Position numbers and translations under genes: made by a program. Below are positions 8,551-15,772 of a stretch of 64,000 nucleotides of DNA, one piece after another. The notes beneath the pieces are model-generated. The model ran no database searches and was not told the DNA's origin. It saw nothing but the letters and a program-made list of their open reading frames with translations. How positions within the stretch are numbered: the stretch's first letter is position 1; every line of letters starts with the position of its first letter. Source of the DNA: Cribrihabitans_A pelagius (GTDB lineage Bacteria > Pseudomonadota > Alphaproteobacteria > Rhodobacterales > Rhodobacteraceae); contig NZ_JBMERR010000012.1 in the NCBI RefSeq assembly GCF_048820915.1, positions 62,001 to 126,000 on the forward strand, in the 5' to 3' direction.

Positions 8551-8952
8551 TGGATGATTTCTCCGGTCCGGTTGAAATTGCCTGATGACCTACGGCGTAA
8601 CGCCTTTCCGCGCAAGTGTTCTGCGCTGCGGCGCCGCGCGGCGGGCGGCGGCCGGGCCGGTCCCGGGGCTGCGCCTTTGCGGGCTTGAGACGGTTTGCAG
8701 GCGGTCTCCGCGCGGATGCCTGACGGGCGTCAGGGAGGACACAGGCGGGCTCCGGTATGATTTCCAGTGGCGGAGCGGGGGCACGGTCCGGCGCGCTGCC
8801 GTCAGGACCGCGAGGGTGCAGGCGGTGCGGCACGGACTGCGGCGGCCCGCCCGTCTGACCCGGGCGGCCGCCGCACCTGTATGGCCCTTCGGCCTGCCTC
8901 ATCTGCTGCGGCCCGGCCTGCTTTGCGCCGGGGCCAACTTGTTCCAAACGCC
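8551..8952. other. 402-base intergenic region upstream of mdh
   Basis: Very GC-rich DNA holding the mdh promoter (not pinned down) on the minus strand. Short open frames here have Arg/Pro-rich shadow composition and no ribosome binding sites. I see no tRNA, repeat or GTGATCAC box. Confidence 0.6.
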
Positions 8953-9276
8953 TCAGGCGTCGCTTTCCGCTTCCGGCAGCGCCTCGGCCAGCACCTCATA
9001 CGATTGGCCGGAGGCGACCAGGCAGGTGATGCCGGCGGGCGTGGTCACGGTGATCGTCCAGCTGCCGGTATCGGCGGAGGCAAATGTCTCCATCACCAGG
9101 CCGCGCTGGCCCATGCCTATGCTCTGGCGGCTTTCACCGTATTTGTCCGCCAGCCGCTGCAGCACCTTGTCGCGCGGCGCGCAATTGCGCTCCTGTGCCG
9201 CGGCGGGCCCGGCGGTGAGCGTCAGAAGGGACAGCAGCACCAGCCCCAAAGTCAGGTTCATCATTGTTTTCAGCAT
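8953..9276 (-). CDS. Small periplasmic protein of unknown function
   Basis: Protein of 107 residues. A signal peptide is clear: MLKTMMNLTLGLVLLSLLTLTAGPAAAQ, cleaved after AAAQ or nearby. The mature part has two Cys (ERNCAPRD, GITCLVAS) that could form a disulfide, and a short SWTITVTTPAGITC strand-like region. This style of export protein is frequent in Rhodobacteraceae, but I do not recognise a named family. It stands alone between the mdh upstream region and the divergent mcl2 gene. Confidence 0.75.
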   Translation of the reverse strand: MLKTMMNLTLGLVLLSLLTLTAGPAAAQERNCAPRDKVLQRLADKYGESRQSIGMGQRGLVMETFASADTGSWTITVTTPAGITCLVASGQSYEVLAEALPEAESDA

Positions 9277-9623
9277 TGCGTCTTACCCTTCTCCCGAGCG
9301 GCCGGACGGGGCAGGGCGCCTCTACGGGCGGCCCCGGCCGCCCCGAGCGGGCCGGTGTGGCGTCTAGTCCAGGAAGCGGGCACCTGCCCGCGGGCAGCAG
9401 CTGCGCCAAGTGGCGGCAGAGAGCCTGTGGCTTGATGTCCTCCAGCATGCCAATGAGGTGCTGAGATAGGGTTAACCCGGCGGCCGCCGGAGATTTCTCA
9501 TGAAACTCAGGGCCTTGCCGCAACAGTTCGCGAGCGGTGCTGCACTGCGGCAGAATTGACCTTGAAAGTTTGCATTCGATTCGATAGCGGTTTGAGCAAC
9601 AAAATAACCAAAGGAGTGGCTTC
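9277..9623. other. 347-base divergent region upstream of mcl2
   Basis: Non-coding. It holds the mcl2 ribosome binding site (AAAGGAG, about 7 bases before the ATG). A possible -35/-10 pair is TTGACC at 9558-9563 and TTCGAT 18 bases later. Two 9-base near-palindromes, TTGCCGCAA (9515-9523) and CTGCGGCAG (9545-9553), recur in the ecm upstream region. The first 100 bases after 9277 are GC-rich with no recognisable feature. Confidence 0.5.
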
Positions 9624-10478
9624 ATGGATCCGCGCGCGCGCCCTTACCGTTCGGTTTTGTACATCCCCGGCTCCAAGCCGCGCGCGCTGGAGAAGGCCAA
9701 GACCCTGCCGGTGGACGCGGTGATCTTCGACCTGGAGGATGCGGTCTCTCCCGACGAGAAGGCGAACGCGCGCGCAACCCTGGCAGAGGCGCTGGCGGCT
9801 GGCGGCTATGGCGCGCGGATGCGGATCGTGCGGATCAACGGGCTCGACACGGAGTGGGGCCGCGCCGATGCCGAAGCCGCGGCACAGATGGCGTGTGACG
9901 CCATCCTGTTGCCCAAGGTGTCCTCGCCTGCCGATCTGGACGCGCTGGCGGAGATCACCGGCGGCACGCCGCTCTGGGCGATGATGGAGACGCCGCGCGG
10001 CATGCTGAACGCCGCCGCCATTGCCGCGCACCCGAAGCTGCGGGGCATGGTGATGGGCACCAATGATCTGGCCAAGGAGCTGCAATCGCGCAGCCGCCCC
10101 GACCGGCTGCCGATGATGGCGGGGATGGGCCTGTGCCTGCTGGCCGCCAAGGCCGAGGGGCGCGTCATCGTCGATGGGGTCTACAATGCCTTCAAGGATG
10201 CCGAGGGCCTCGCCGCCGAATGCGAGCAGGGCCGCGACATGGGGTTTGACGGCAAGACGCTGATCCACCCGGCGCAGGTCGAGGTTGCCAACGCCGCCTT
10301 TGCCCCGGCGGAAGAGGAGGTCGAGACCGCCCGCCGCCAGATCGCCGCCTTCGAGGAAGCCGCGGCCGCAGGGCAGGGCGTGGCGGTGGTCGATGGCCGC
10401 ATCGTGGAAAACCTGCATGTCGCCGCGGCGCGGGAAATCCTTGCAAAAGCGGATGCAATCGCTGCGCTTTCCGCCTAG
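9624..10478 (+). CDS. mcl2: CitE-like (3S)-malyl-CoA thioesterase / malyl-CoA lyase homolog
   Basis: Protein of 284 residues of the HpcH/HpaI/CitE TIM-barrel family. Hallmarks are the start RSVLYIPGSKPRALEKA, the Mg-ligand motif IFDLEDAVSPDEK (about 33-45), LLPKVSSPADLD, MMETPRGMLN and IHPAQVEVANAAF. Length and sequence style match Mcl2 of Rhodobacter sphaeroides, which hydrolyses (3S)-malyl-CoA in the ethylmalonyl-CoA pathway, rather than the longer lyase Mcl1. The neighbour mch, three genes downstream, supports that role. Lyase activity cannot be excluded from sequence. It is the first gene of an mcl2-nnrU-DUF1737-mch cluster. Confidence 0.85.
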   Translation: MDPRARPYRSVLYIPGSKPRALEKAKTLPVDAVIFDLEDAVSPDEKANARATLAEALAAGGYGARMRIVRINGLDTEWGRADAEAAAQMACDAILLPKVSSPADLDALAEITGGTPLWAMMETPRGMLNAAAIAAHPKLRGMVMGTNDLAKELQSRSRPDRLPMMAGMGLCLLAAKAEGRVIVDGVYNAFKDAEGLAAECEQGRDMGFDGKTLIHPAQVEVANAAFAPAEEEVETARRQIAAFEEAAAAGQGVAVVDGRIVENLHVAAAREILAKADAIAALSA

Positions 10479-10512
10479 CTGTTGACGCGGACACCAGCGA
10501 GGGGAGAATGAC

Positions 10513-11061
10513 ATGGCGCTTTTGATTGCAGGGCTTGTGCTGTGGTGGGGCGCGCATCTGTTCAAGCGGCTGGCGCCCGGTCCGCGCGCCGCGATGGGCA
10601 ATGCCGGGCGCGGCGCGGTGGCACTGGTGCTGCTGGTGAGCGTCGTCTTGATGGTGCTGGGCTACCGCTCGGCCGAGGTCTACGACCTGGCCGCACCGCC
10701 GCCCTTCCTGCGCCATATCAACAACCTGATGGTGCTGATCGCGATCTATCTGATGAGCCCGGCACCCAGGAAAGGCGCGCTGCTGAGCGGTATGCGGCAT
10801 CCGATGCTGGCGGGCGTCAAGCTCTGGGCGGTGGCGCACCTGCTGGTCAACTGGGACGCGGCCTCCTTCGTGCTGTTCGGCGGGCTTCTGGCTTGGGCGG
10901 TGACCGAGGTCATCGTCATCAACCGCGCCGAGCCCGAGTGGTCTCCGCGCCCCAAGGGCAGCCTTGCCAAGGACGGCATGTTCCTCGCGGCCTCGGTCGT
11001 GCTTTACGGTGTGATTGGCTACATTCACGGGCTGATCGGCCCCTCCCCCTTTCCAGGATAA
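10513..11061 (+). CDS. nnrU: NnrU family integral membrane protein
   Basis: Protein of 182 residues with five or six hydrophobic segments, starting LLIAGLVLWWGAHLFKRL and including the family-typical MLAGVKLWAVAHLLVNWD and GYIHGLIGPSPFP. NnrU proteins are known from denitrification clusters and from unrelated ones. Their biochemical role is unsettled. Here it lies between mcl2 and mch with a 34-base gap, so an involvement in nitrogen-oxide metabolism is not supported by its neighbours. It follows a GGGGAGA ribosome binding site. Confidence 0.85.
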   Translation: MALLIAGLVLWWGAHLFKRLAPGPRAAMGNAGRGAVALVLLVSVVLMVLGYRSAEVYDLAAPPPFLRHINNLMVLIAIYLMSPAPRKGALLSGMRHPMLAGVKLWAVAHLLVNWDAASFVLFGGLLAWAVTEVIVINRAEPEWSPRPKGSLAKDGMFLAASVVLYGVIGYIHGLIGPSPFPG

Positions 11062-11068
11062 ATGACCC

Positions 11069-11272
11069 ATGAAACTCTACCGCTTCCTGTCCGAGGACGA
11101 CACCTCGGCCTTCTGCCACAAGGTGACCGACGCGCTGAACAAGGGCTGGGCGCTGCACGGCAGCCCGACCCAGGCCTTTGACCCTGTGAAGGGCGTGATG
11201 CGCTGCGGCCAGGCCGTGGTGAAGGAGGTGGCGGGCACCTATACCCCCGAGACCAAGCTGGGAGAGCACTGA
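11069..11272 (+). CDS. DUF1737 domain protein
   Basis: Protein of 67 residues, MKLYRFLSEDDTSAFCHKVTDALNKGW onward, matching the small DUF1737 family: an N-terminal YRFLSxxDxxxF motif, then WxLHGSP and a C-terminal GQAVVKEV strand. The function of the family is unknown. Its stop overlaps the mch start (TGATG at 11270-11274), so translational coupling with mch is likely. Confidence 0.85.
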   Translation: MKLYRFLSEDDTSAFCHKVTDALNKGWALHGSPTQAFDPVKGVMRCGQAVVKEVAGTYTPETKLGEH

Positions 11273-12321
11273 TGCCCGAGGCCCGCACCGCCGCCAAGAC
11301 CAACCCCGGCCGTTTTTTCGAGGACTACCGTGTGGGCGAGGTGATCCGCCACGCGGTGCCGCGCACCGTCTCCGGCGGCGAGCGGGCGCTGTATCATGCG
11401 CTTTACCCTGCGCGCCATGCGCTCTATTCCTCCGACGAGTTCGCCCGCACCTGCGGGCTGCCCGCAGCACCGCTCGACGATCTGGCCGCTTTCCACGTGG
11501 TTTTTGGCAAGACGGTGCCGGATATCTCGCTCAATGCGCTGGCGAACCTGGGTTACGCGGGCGGGCGCTGGCTGAAGCCGGTCTACCCGGGCGACACGCT
11601 GCGCGCGGAATCCGAGGTGATCGGCCTCAAGCAGAACTCCAGCGGCAAGTCCGGCGTCGTCTACGTGCGCACCCGCGGGCTGAACCAGCAGGGTGACTGC
11701 GTGATCGAATACGTGCGCTGGGTGATGGTGCGGAAGCGCGACCTTGAGGCCCCGGCGCCGGAAACCGTGATTCCCGAGCTGGACAAGGTGATCCCCGCCG
11801 GTCAGCTGGTGATGCCGGAGGGGCTGGATTTCACGAATTATGACTTCACCCTCGCAGGCGAGCCGCACCGCTGGGGCGATTACGCGGTGGGTGAGACCAT
11901 CGACCATGTGGACGGCGTCACCATTGAGGAAGCCGAGCACATGATGGCGACCCGCCTGTGGCAGAACACTGCCAAGGTGCATTTCGACACGACGGCGCGC
12001 CCCGATGGCACCCGGCTGATCTATGGCGGCCATGTGATCTCCTTGGCGCGCACGCTCAGCTTCAACGGGCTGGCGAATGCGCAGATGATTGCGGGCCTCA
12101 ATGGCGGCGCGCATGCCAACCCCTGCCTGTCGGGCACGACCGTGCGGGCCTGGTCCGAGGTGCTGGACAAGGCCGATACAGACGCGCCGGGCGTCGGCGC
12201 GCTGCGGCTGCGGCTGGTCGCCACCAAAGGCGGTGCACCGTTCCAGCTGAAGGGCGAGGACGGCAAATACCTGCCGGATGTGCTGCTGGATCTGGATTAC
12301 TGGGCCTTGATGCCGCAATAG
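11272..12321 (+). CDS. mch: Mesaconyl-CoA hydratase (beta-methylmalyl-CoA dehydratase)
   Basis: Protein of 349 residues made of two MaoC-like hotdog halves. The first holds GRFFEDYRVGEVIRHAVPRT and SLNALANLGYAGGRWLKPVYPGD; the second holds YAVGETIDHVDGVTIEEAEH and YGGHVISLARTLSFNGL. It matches Rhodobacter sphaeroides Mch in length and motifs. Mch interconverts mesaconyl-C1-CoA and beta-methylmalyl-CoA in the ethylmalonyl-CoA pathway. The gene is translationally coupled to the DUF1737 gene and closes the mcl2 cluster. Pathway partners ccr and ecm lie 12-16 kb away in this window. Confidence 0.92.
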   Translation: MPEARTAAKTNPGRFFEDYRVGEVIRHAVPRTVSGGERALYHALYPARHALYSSDEFARTCGLPAAPLDDLAAFHVVFGKTVPDISLNALANLGYAGGRWLKPVYPGDTLRAESEVIGLKQNSSGKSGVVYVRTRGLNQQGDCVIEYVRWVMVRKRDLEAPAPETVIPELDKVIPAGQLVMPEGLDFTNYDFTLAGEPHRWGDYAVGETIDHVDGVTIEEAEHMMATRLWQNTAKVHFDTTARPDGTRLIYGGHVISLARTLSFNGLANAQMIAGLNGGAHANPCLSGTTVRAWSEVLDKADTDAPGVGALRLRLVATKGGAPFQLKGEDGKYLPDVLLDLDYWALMPQ

Positions 12322-12431
12322 GCGCGAAAACCTGCCTCCGGGGGGCTGGTACCGGGGGCAGTTAACCCAATCTTTACTTCTTTAAGGCGAAAATATACAA
12401 CCTATGGGGGCGGAATCTCATAAGGTGGCAT

Positions 12432-13571
12432 ATGCAGGACCGGCACTACCTCGAGAATGAATTGTCGGAGCTGATCCGGACCGACCCCTCGGTCTGGCAG
12501 TTCATCCAGGAAGGCTCGCTGGACGGGATCTGGTACTGGGATCTGGAGAATCCTAACCAGGAGTGGATGAGTCCCGAGATGTGGCGCCTGTTCGGAGTGG
12601 ATCCGGCCAGCATGCGCCACGATCCGGCGGAATGGCAGGACCTGATCAACCCGGACGATCTGAAACAGGCGCTGGAAAATTTCCACGCCCATTGCGCCGA
12701 CCCCGATCACCCCTACGACCAGATTGTGCGCTATACCCATGCCGATGGCTCCACCGTTTGGGTGCGCTGCCGCGGCATTGCAATCCGGGATGAAAGCGGC
12801 ACGCCCATACGAATGCTGGGCGCGCACAACGACCTGACCGCGGTGAAGCGCGCGGAGCAGGCGGAGAAGGCCGGGGCGGTGATCGCGACGGAGGAGCTGC
12901 GGGCCTTCTCTTATGCACTCTCCCACGATCTGAAGGCGCCCGCAAACACCGTGCTGATGGTGCTGAAGGAACTGGGCGAGCATCTGGATGGCCAGCTCGA
13001 CGAGGACGGGCGGGAAATGCTCGGCATCGGACTCAAGACGGTGATGCGGATGCGCAGCCAGATCGATGCGCTTTTGAACTTCACCCATGTCACCGAGAAC
13101 CGCCAGAGGCACGAGGAGCTGGACCTCACTGCGCTGACGCGGGAACTGATCGCCGACCTCAGGGGCGACATCGCCGAAGCCAAGGCGGAAATCCAGCTGG
13201 GCGAGCTGCCGGTCTATTCCGGCAACCCGGTGCAGATCCGGATGCTGATCCAGAACCTCCTGAGCAACGCCATCAAGTTCAGCCGCCCCGGGCAGCCGCC
13301 GCTGGTGCGCATCAGCGCCACGCCGCTGGACGAAGCGGGCGGCCTGCGGCTGATGGTGGCGGACAACGGCATCGGCATCGCGGCGGCCGACCGCGAGAAG
13401 ATCTTTGGCATGTTCCAGCGGCTGCATGTCTACCAGGACTACCCCGGTTCCGGACTGGGGCTGTCGATGTGCCGCCGCGTCGCCCGAAACCACGGCGGCA
13501 GCATCACCGTCGCGGACACCCCGGGCGGCGGCACCACTTTCATTGCCGACCTGCCGGGAAAACACCCATGA
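12432..13571 (+). CDS. PAS-domain sensor histidine kinase, soluble
   Basis: Protein of 379 residues without membrane segments. An N-terminal PAS_3-type domain (about 25-135: SLDGIWYWDLENPNQEWMS, DGSTVWVRCRG) is followed by the H-box SYALSHDLKAPANTVLM with the phospho-acceptor His near residue 161. The ATPase domain has NLLSNAIKFS, VADNGIGI, FQRLHVYQDYPGSGLGLSM. The input signal is not recognisable. Its stop overlaps the response regulator start (ATGA), so the two form a cognate pair. The ribosome binding site is AAGGTGG. Confidence 0.92.
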   Translation: MQDRHYLENELSELIRTDPSVWQFIQEGSLDGIWYWDLENPNQEWMSPEMWRLFGVDPASMRHDPAEWQDLINPDDLKQALENFHAHCADPDHPYDQIVRYTHADGSTVWVRCRGIAIRDESGTPIRMLGAHNDLTAVKRAEQAEKAGAVIATEELRAFSYALSHDLKAPANTVLMVLKELGEHLDGQLDEDGREMLGIGLKTVMRMRSQIDALLNFTHVTENRQRHEELDLTALTRELIADLRGDIAEAKAEIQLGELPVYSGNPVQIRMLIQNLLSNAIKFSRPGQPPLVRISATPLDEAGGLRLMVADNGIGIAAADREKIFGMFQRLHVYQDYPGSGLGLSMCRRVARNHGGSITVADTPGGGTTFIADLPGKHP

Positions 13572-14026
13572 CCGTTCAAAGCTCAGATATTCCGGCCATC
13601 GGCCGCGTCGTTGTGGTCGATGACGACCGCGCCGATCAGCTCTTCTACCGGCGCATCATCCGCCGTTCGAAGCTGGCGGATGACATTATCATGTTCGACT
13701 ACGCCGAGGAGGCGCTGGAGTTCCTCTCCGGCGATGACTGCCCGCCGGTTGACGTCATCCTGCTCGACATCAACATGCCGCGGATGAACGGCTTCGAGTT
13801 TCTGGAGGAGGCCAGCCGCCGCCTTGGCCCGGACCTCGGCAATACCCTGGTGGTGATGCTGACCTCCTCGCTGGACCCGCGCGATCTGCAGCGGGCACAG
13901 CGGTACGAGGCGGTGAAAGGCTACCTCAGCAAGCCGCTGACGGTGGATTGCCTGGAGAAGATATCTGCCCTGCTGGCGGGCAAGCTGAAACGGGAGGCCA
14001 ATTCGGGGCTGCTGCTGCACCAGTGA
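13568..14026 (+). CDS. Single-domain response regulator (Rcp1-like)
   Basis: Protein of 152 residues consisting of one receiver domain: acidic pocket VVVVDDDRAD near residues 13-22, phospho-acceptor Asp in DVILLDINMPRMNG, MLTS switch residue and the invariant Lys in GYLSKPL. No output domain is present. Spacing of the acidic cluster (DDDRADQLFYRRIIRR) resembles the Rcp1-type regulators that pair with PAS or phytochrome kinases. It overlaps the kinase gene by 4 bases. Probable output is protein-protein signalling or phosphorelay (inference). Confidence 0.92.
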   Translation: MTVQSSDIPAIGRVVVVDDDRADQLFYRRIIRRSKLADDIIMFDYAEEALEFLSGDDCPPVDVILLDINMPRMNGFEFLEEASRRLGPDLGNTLVVMLTSSLDPRDLQRAQRYEAVKGYLSKPLTVDCLEKISALLAGKLKREANSGLLLHQ

Positions 14027-14094
14027 CCGGAAGCAGCCGCGGTTCTGGCACAAATGTGATGACCCGCGCCGCAATTCCCGCCTACTCTCAGCTC

Positions 14095-14784
14095 ATGCGG
14101 GTCCTGCGGCATCTGTTCTTTTCCCTGATCTTCCTGGCACCGCTCAAGGCGGCTGCCTGCGATCTGGCGCTGGTGCTGGCGGTGGATGTCTCCGGCTCGG
14201 TTGATTCCGGCGAATACCGCGCCCAGATGGACGGGCTGGCGGCTGCGCTGCGCGATGGCATTGTGGCGGAGGCACTGGTGCGCGGCCAGGCGCAGCTGAT
14301 GCTGCTGCAATGGTCCGGCAGCGCCCGCCAGGAGGTGACCCTGCCCTGGACCGAAGTGCAGAGCTTTGCCGGGCTGGAGGCCTTGGCACAGCGCATCGAG
14401 TCGGCGCCGCGGCCTTGGCGCAACTATTCCACCGCGGTGGGGGAGGCGCTGGCGCTGGGGCTTGCGCAATTCGCCGCAGTGCCCGGCTGCCGCCGCCGGG
14501 TGATCGACATTTCCGGCGACGGCCCCTCCAACGAGGGGATGGAACCGCGCGTCCTGCACCCGGCCCTGCGCGCCGCAAACGTCACAGTGAACGCCATCGC
14601 CATCGAGCAGAGCGAGCCGGACCTCACCGCCTATTTTTATGAGAACGTGATCCTGGGGGAGGGGGCTTTTGTGATCACCGCGGCAAGCTTTGCGGGCTAC
14701 CCCGAAGGCATCCGCAAGAAGCTGTTGCGGGAGGTGGCGCGGCAGACCGCGGCGCTGCCGGCGAATGGCGGGACTTTGCGGTAA
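14095..14784 (+). CDS. DUF1194 protein with von Willebrand A-like domain, secreted
   Basis: Protein of 229 residues from the ATG at 14095. This start gives a signal peptide (MRVLRHLFFSLIFLAPLKAAAC) and sits six bases after a TACTCT -10 box, consistent with a leaderless mRNA. The VWA metal-binding motif DVSGSVDSGEY is near residues 32-42, with IDISGDGPSNEGM further on. The family is widespread in Rhodobacterales and of unknown function, probably a periplasmic or envelope binding protein. It stands between the two-component genes and sdhC. Confidence 0.85.
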   Translation: MRVLRHLFFSLIFLAPLKAAACDLALVLAVDVSGSVDSGEYRAQMDGLAAALRDGIVAEALVRGQAQLMLLQWSGSARQEVTLPWTEVQSFAGLEALAQRIESAPRPWRNYSTAVGEALALGLAQFAAVPGCRRRVIDISGDGPSNEGMEPRVLHPALRAANVTVNAIAIEQSEPDLTAYFYENVILGEGAFVITAASFAGYPEGIRKKLLREVARQTAALPANGGTLR

Positions 14785-14832
14785 TTTGCAGGCGGGATAT
14801 TGATTCTGTAAAGAATTTCCAATCCGGGAATT

Positions 14833-14862
14833 TGTGATCACTATGCATCTGGGTGTGATCAC
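14833..14862. promoter_or_regulatory. Tandem GTGATCAC operator upstream of sdhC
   Basis: TGTGATCAC at 14833-14841 and again at 14854-14862, 21 bp apart, 117-146 bases before the sdhC start. The left box is preceded by TT and the right by GGG, as at 7389-7419 upstream of sucC. An imperfect inverted repeat (CGGATTTTT around 14901, CAAAAATCGG around 14934) lies between these boxes and sdhC and may be part of the promoter or leader. Confidence 0.65.
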
Positions 14863-14978
14863 ATCAATCGGCGTTTTCGCGCTAACAGGACAAATAACCG
14901 CGGATTTTTACCCTTCGTTCGGGTGACAGTCCGCAAAAATCGGCTAAAACGTCGTCAGCCAACCGGAAAGGAGCCAAA

Positions 14979-15362
14979 ATGGCCGATGTTAATCGGGGCA
15001 ACCGCCCGCTTTCGCCACATTTGCAGGTCTACCGTCCGCAGCTGACTTCCATCACGTCGATCCTGACGCGGATCACCGGCAATGCGCTGATCGTTGCGGC
15101 GCTGCTGATCGCCTGGTGGTTTCTCGCCGCCGCCGCCTCTGCCGAAAGTTTCGCCACCGCCAACGCCGTGCTGACCAGCTGGTTCGGCGATCTGGTGCTG
15201 AGCCTCTCGGTGCTCGGCCTGTGGTATCACACGCTGGCGGGCGTGCGGCACCTGATCTGGGACAACGGCTACATGCTGGACCTGCAAGATGCCGAGAACC
15301 TGGGCTGGATCGTCATCATCGGTTCCGTGGCCCTCACCCTTTTCACCCTCATCATCGTCTGA
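14979..15362 (+). CDS. sdhC: Succinate dehydrogenase cytochrome b556 subunit
   Basis: Protein of 127 residues with three membrane helices. It begins NRGNRPLSPHLQVYRPQLTSITSILTRITG, the SdhC signature with the conserved Ser/Arg near the quinone site, and contains the haem-ligand region LGLWYHTLAGVRHLIWD. It anchors SdhAB in the inner membrane and passes electrons to ubiquinone. The ribosome binding site is GGAAAGGAG. First gene of sdhCDAB. Confidence 0.97.
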   Translation: MADVNRGNRPLSPHLQVYRPQLTSITSILTRITGNALIVAALLIAWWFLAAAASAESFATANAVLTSWFGDLVLSLSVLGLWYHTLAGVRHLIWDNGYMLDLQDAENLGWIVIIGSVALTLFTLIIV

Positions 15363-15380
15363 GCCGGGGAGATTGACGCG

Positions 15381-15752
15381 ATGCGCTTTCTGACTGACCG
15401 CAAGCGGGCTATGGGCCTGGGCAGCGCCAAATCCGGCACCAGCCACCACTGGTCGATGCAGATCAGCTCGATCGGGCTGCTGATCCTGGTGCCGCTCTTC
15501 GTTTTCACCTTCGGTCCGGCGCTGGGCGGATCTTATGAGGAGATCACCGCTTATTATTCCCGCCCCTTCCCGGCGCTGGTTGCCGCGCTGACCATGTGGG
15601 TCGGCATGATGCATTTCAAATCCGGTGCCCAGATCATGATCGAGGATTACGTGCACGGTCTTGCAGGCCGTCTGACGATCATCCTGGTGAACTGCCTGTC
15701 CTATGCAGTGGCCGCCGCCAGCGTTTATGCGCTGGTGCGCCTGGCCCTCTGA
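15381..15752 (+). CDS. sdhD: Succinate dehydrogenase membrane anchor subunit
   Basis: Protein of 123 residues with three hydrophobic helices. GTSHHWSMQISSIGLLILVP and the IMIEDYVHG segment are typical of alphaproteobacterial SdhD, contributing a haem-ligand His and the quinone pocket. It begins 18 bases after sdhC and ends 20 bases before sdhA, inside the operon. Confidence 0.96.
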   Translation: MRFLTDRKRAMGLGSAKSGTSHHWSMQISSIGLLILVPLFVFTFGPALGGSYEEITAYYSRPFPALVAALTMWVGMMHFKSGAQIMIEDYVHGLAGRLTIILVNCLSYAVAAASVYALVRLAL

Positions 15753-15772
15753 CGAACCCCGAGGTTTTTTCT

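Noticed and set aside
8551..9623. Search for tRNA or other RNA genes in the larger intergenic regions, starting with this one
   Set aside because: No cloverleaf-like arrangement or conserved T-loop string GGTTCGAATCC was found in this or any other gap by eye. No CRISPR-type repeat array is present either.
14671..14679. Additional GTGATCAC in the VWA gene, and similar single copies inside sucD, sdhA and a permease gene
   Set aside because: Single, coding, and without a partner 21 bp away, so not counted as operator.
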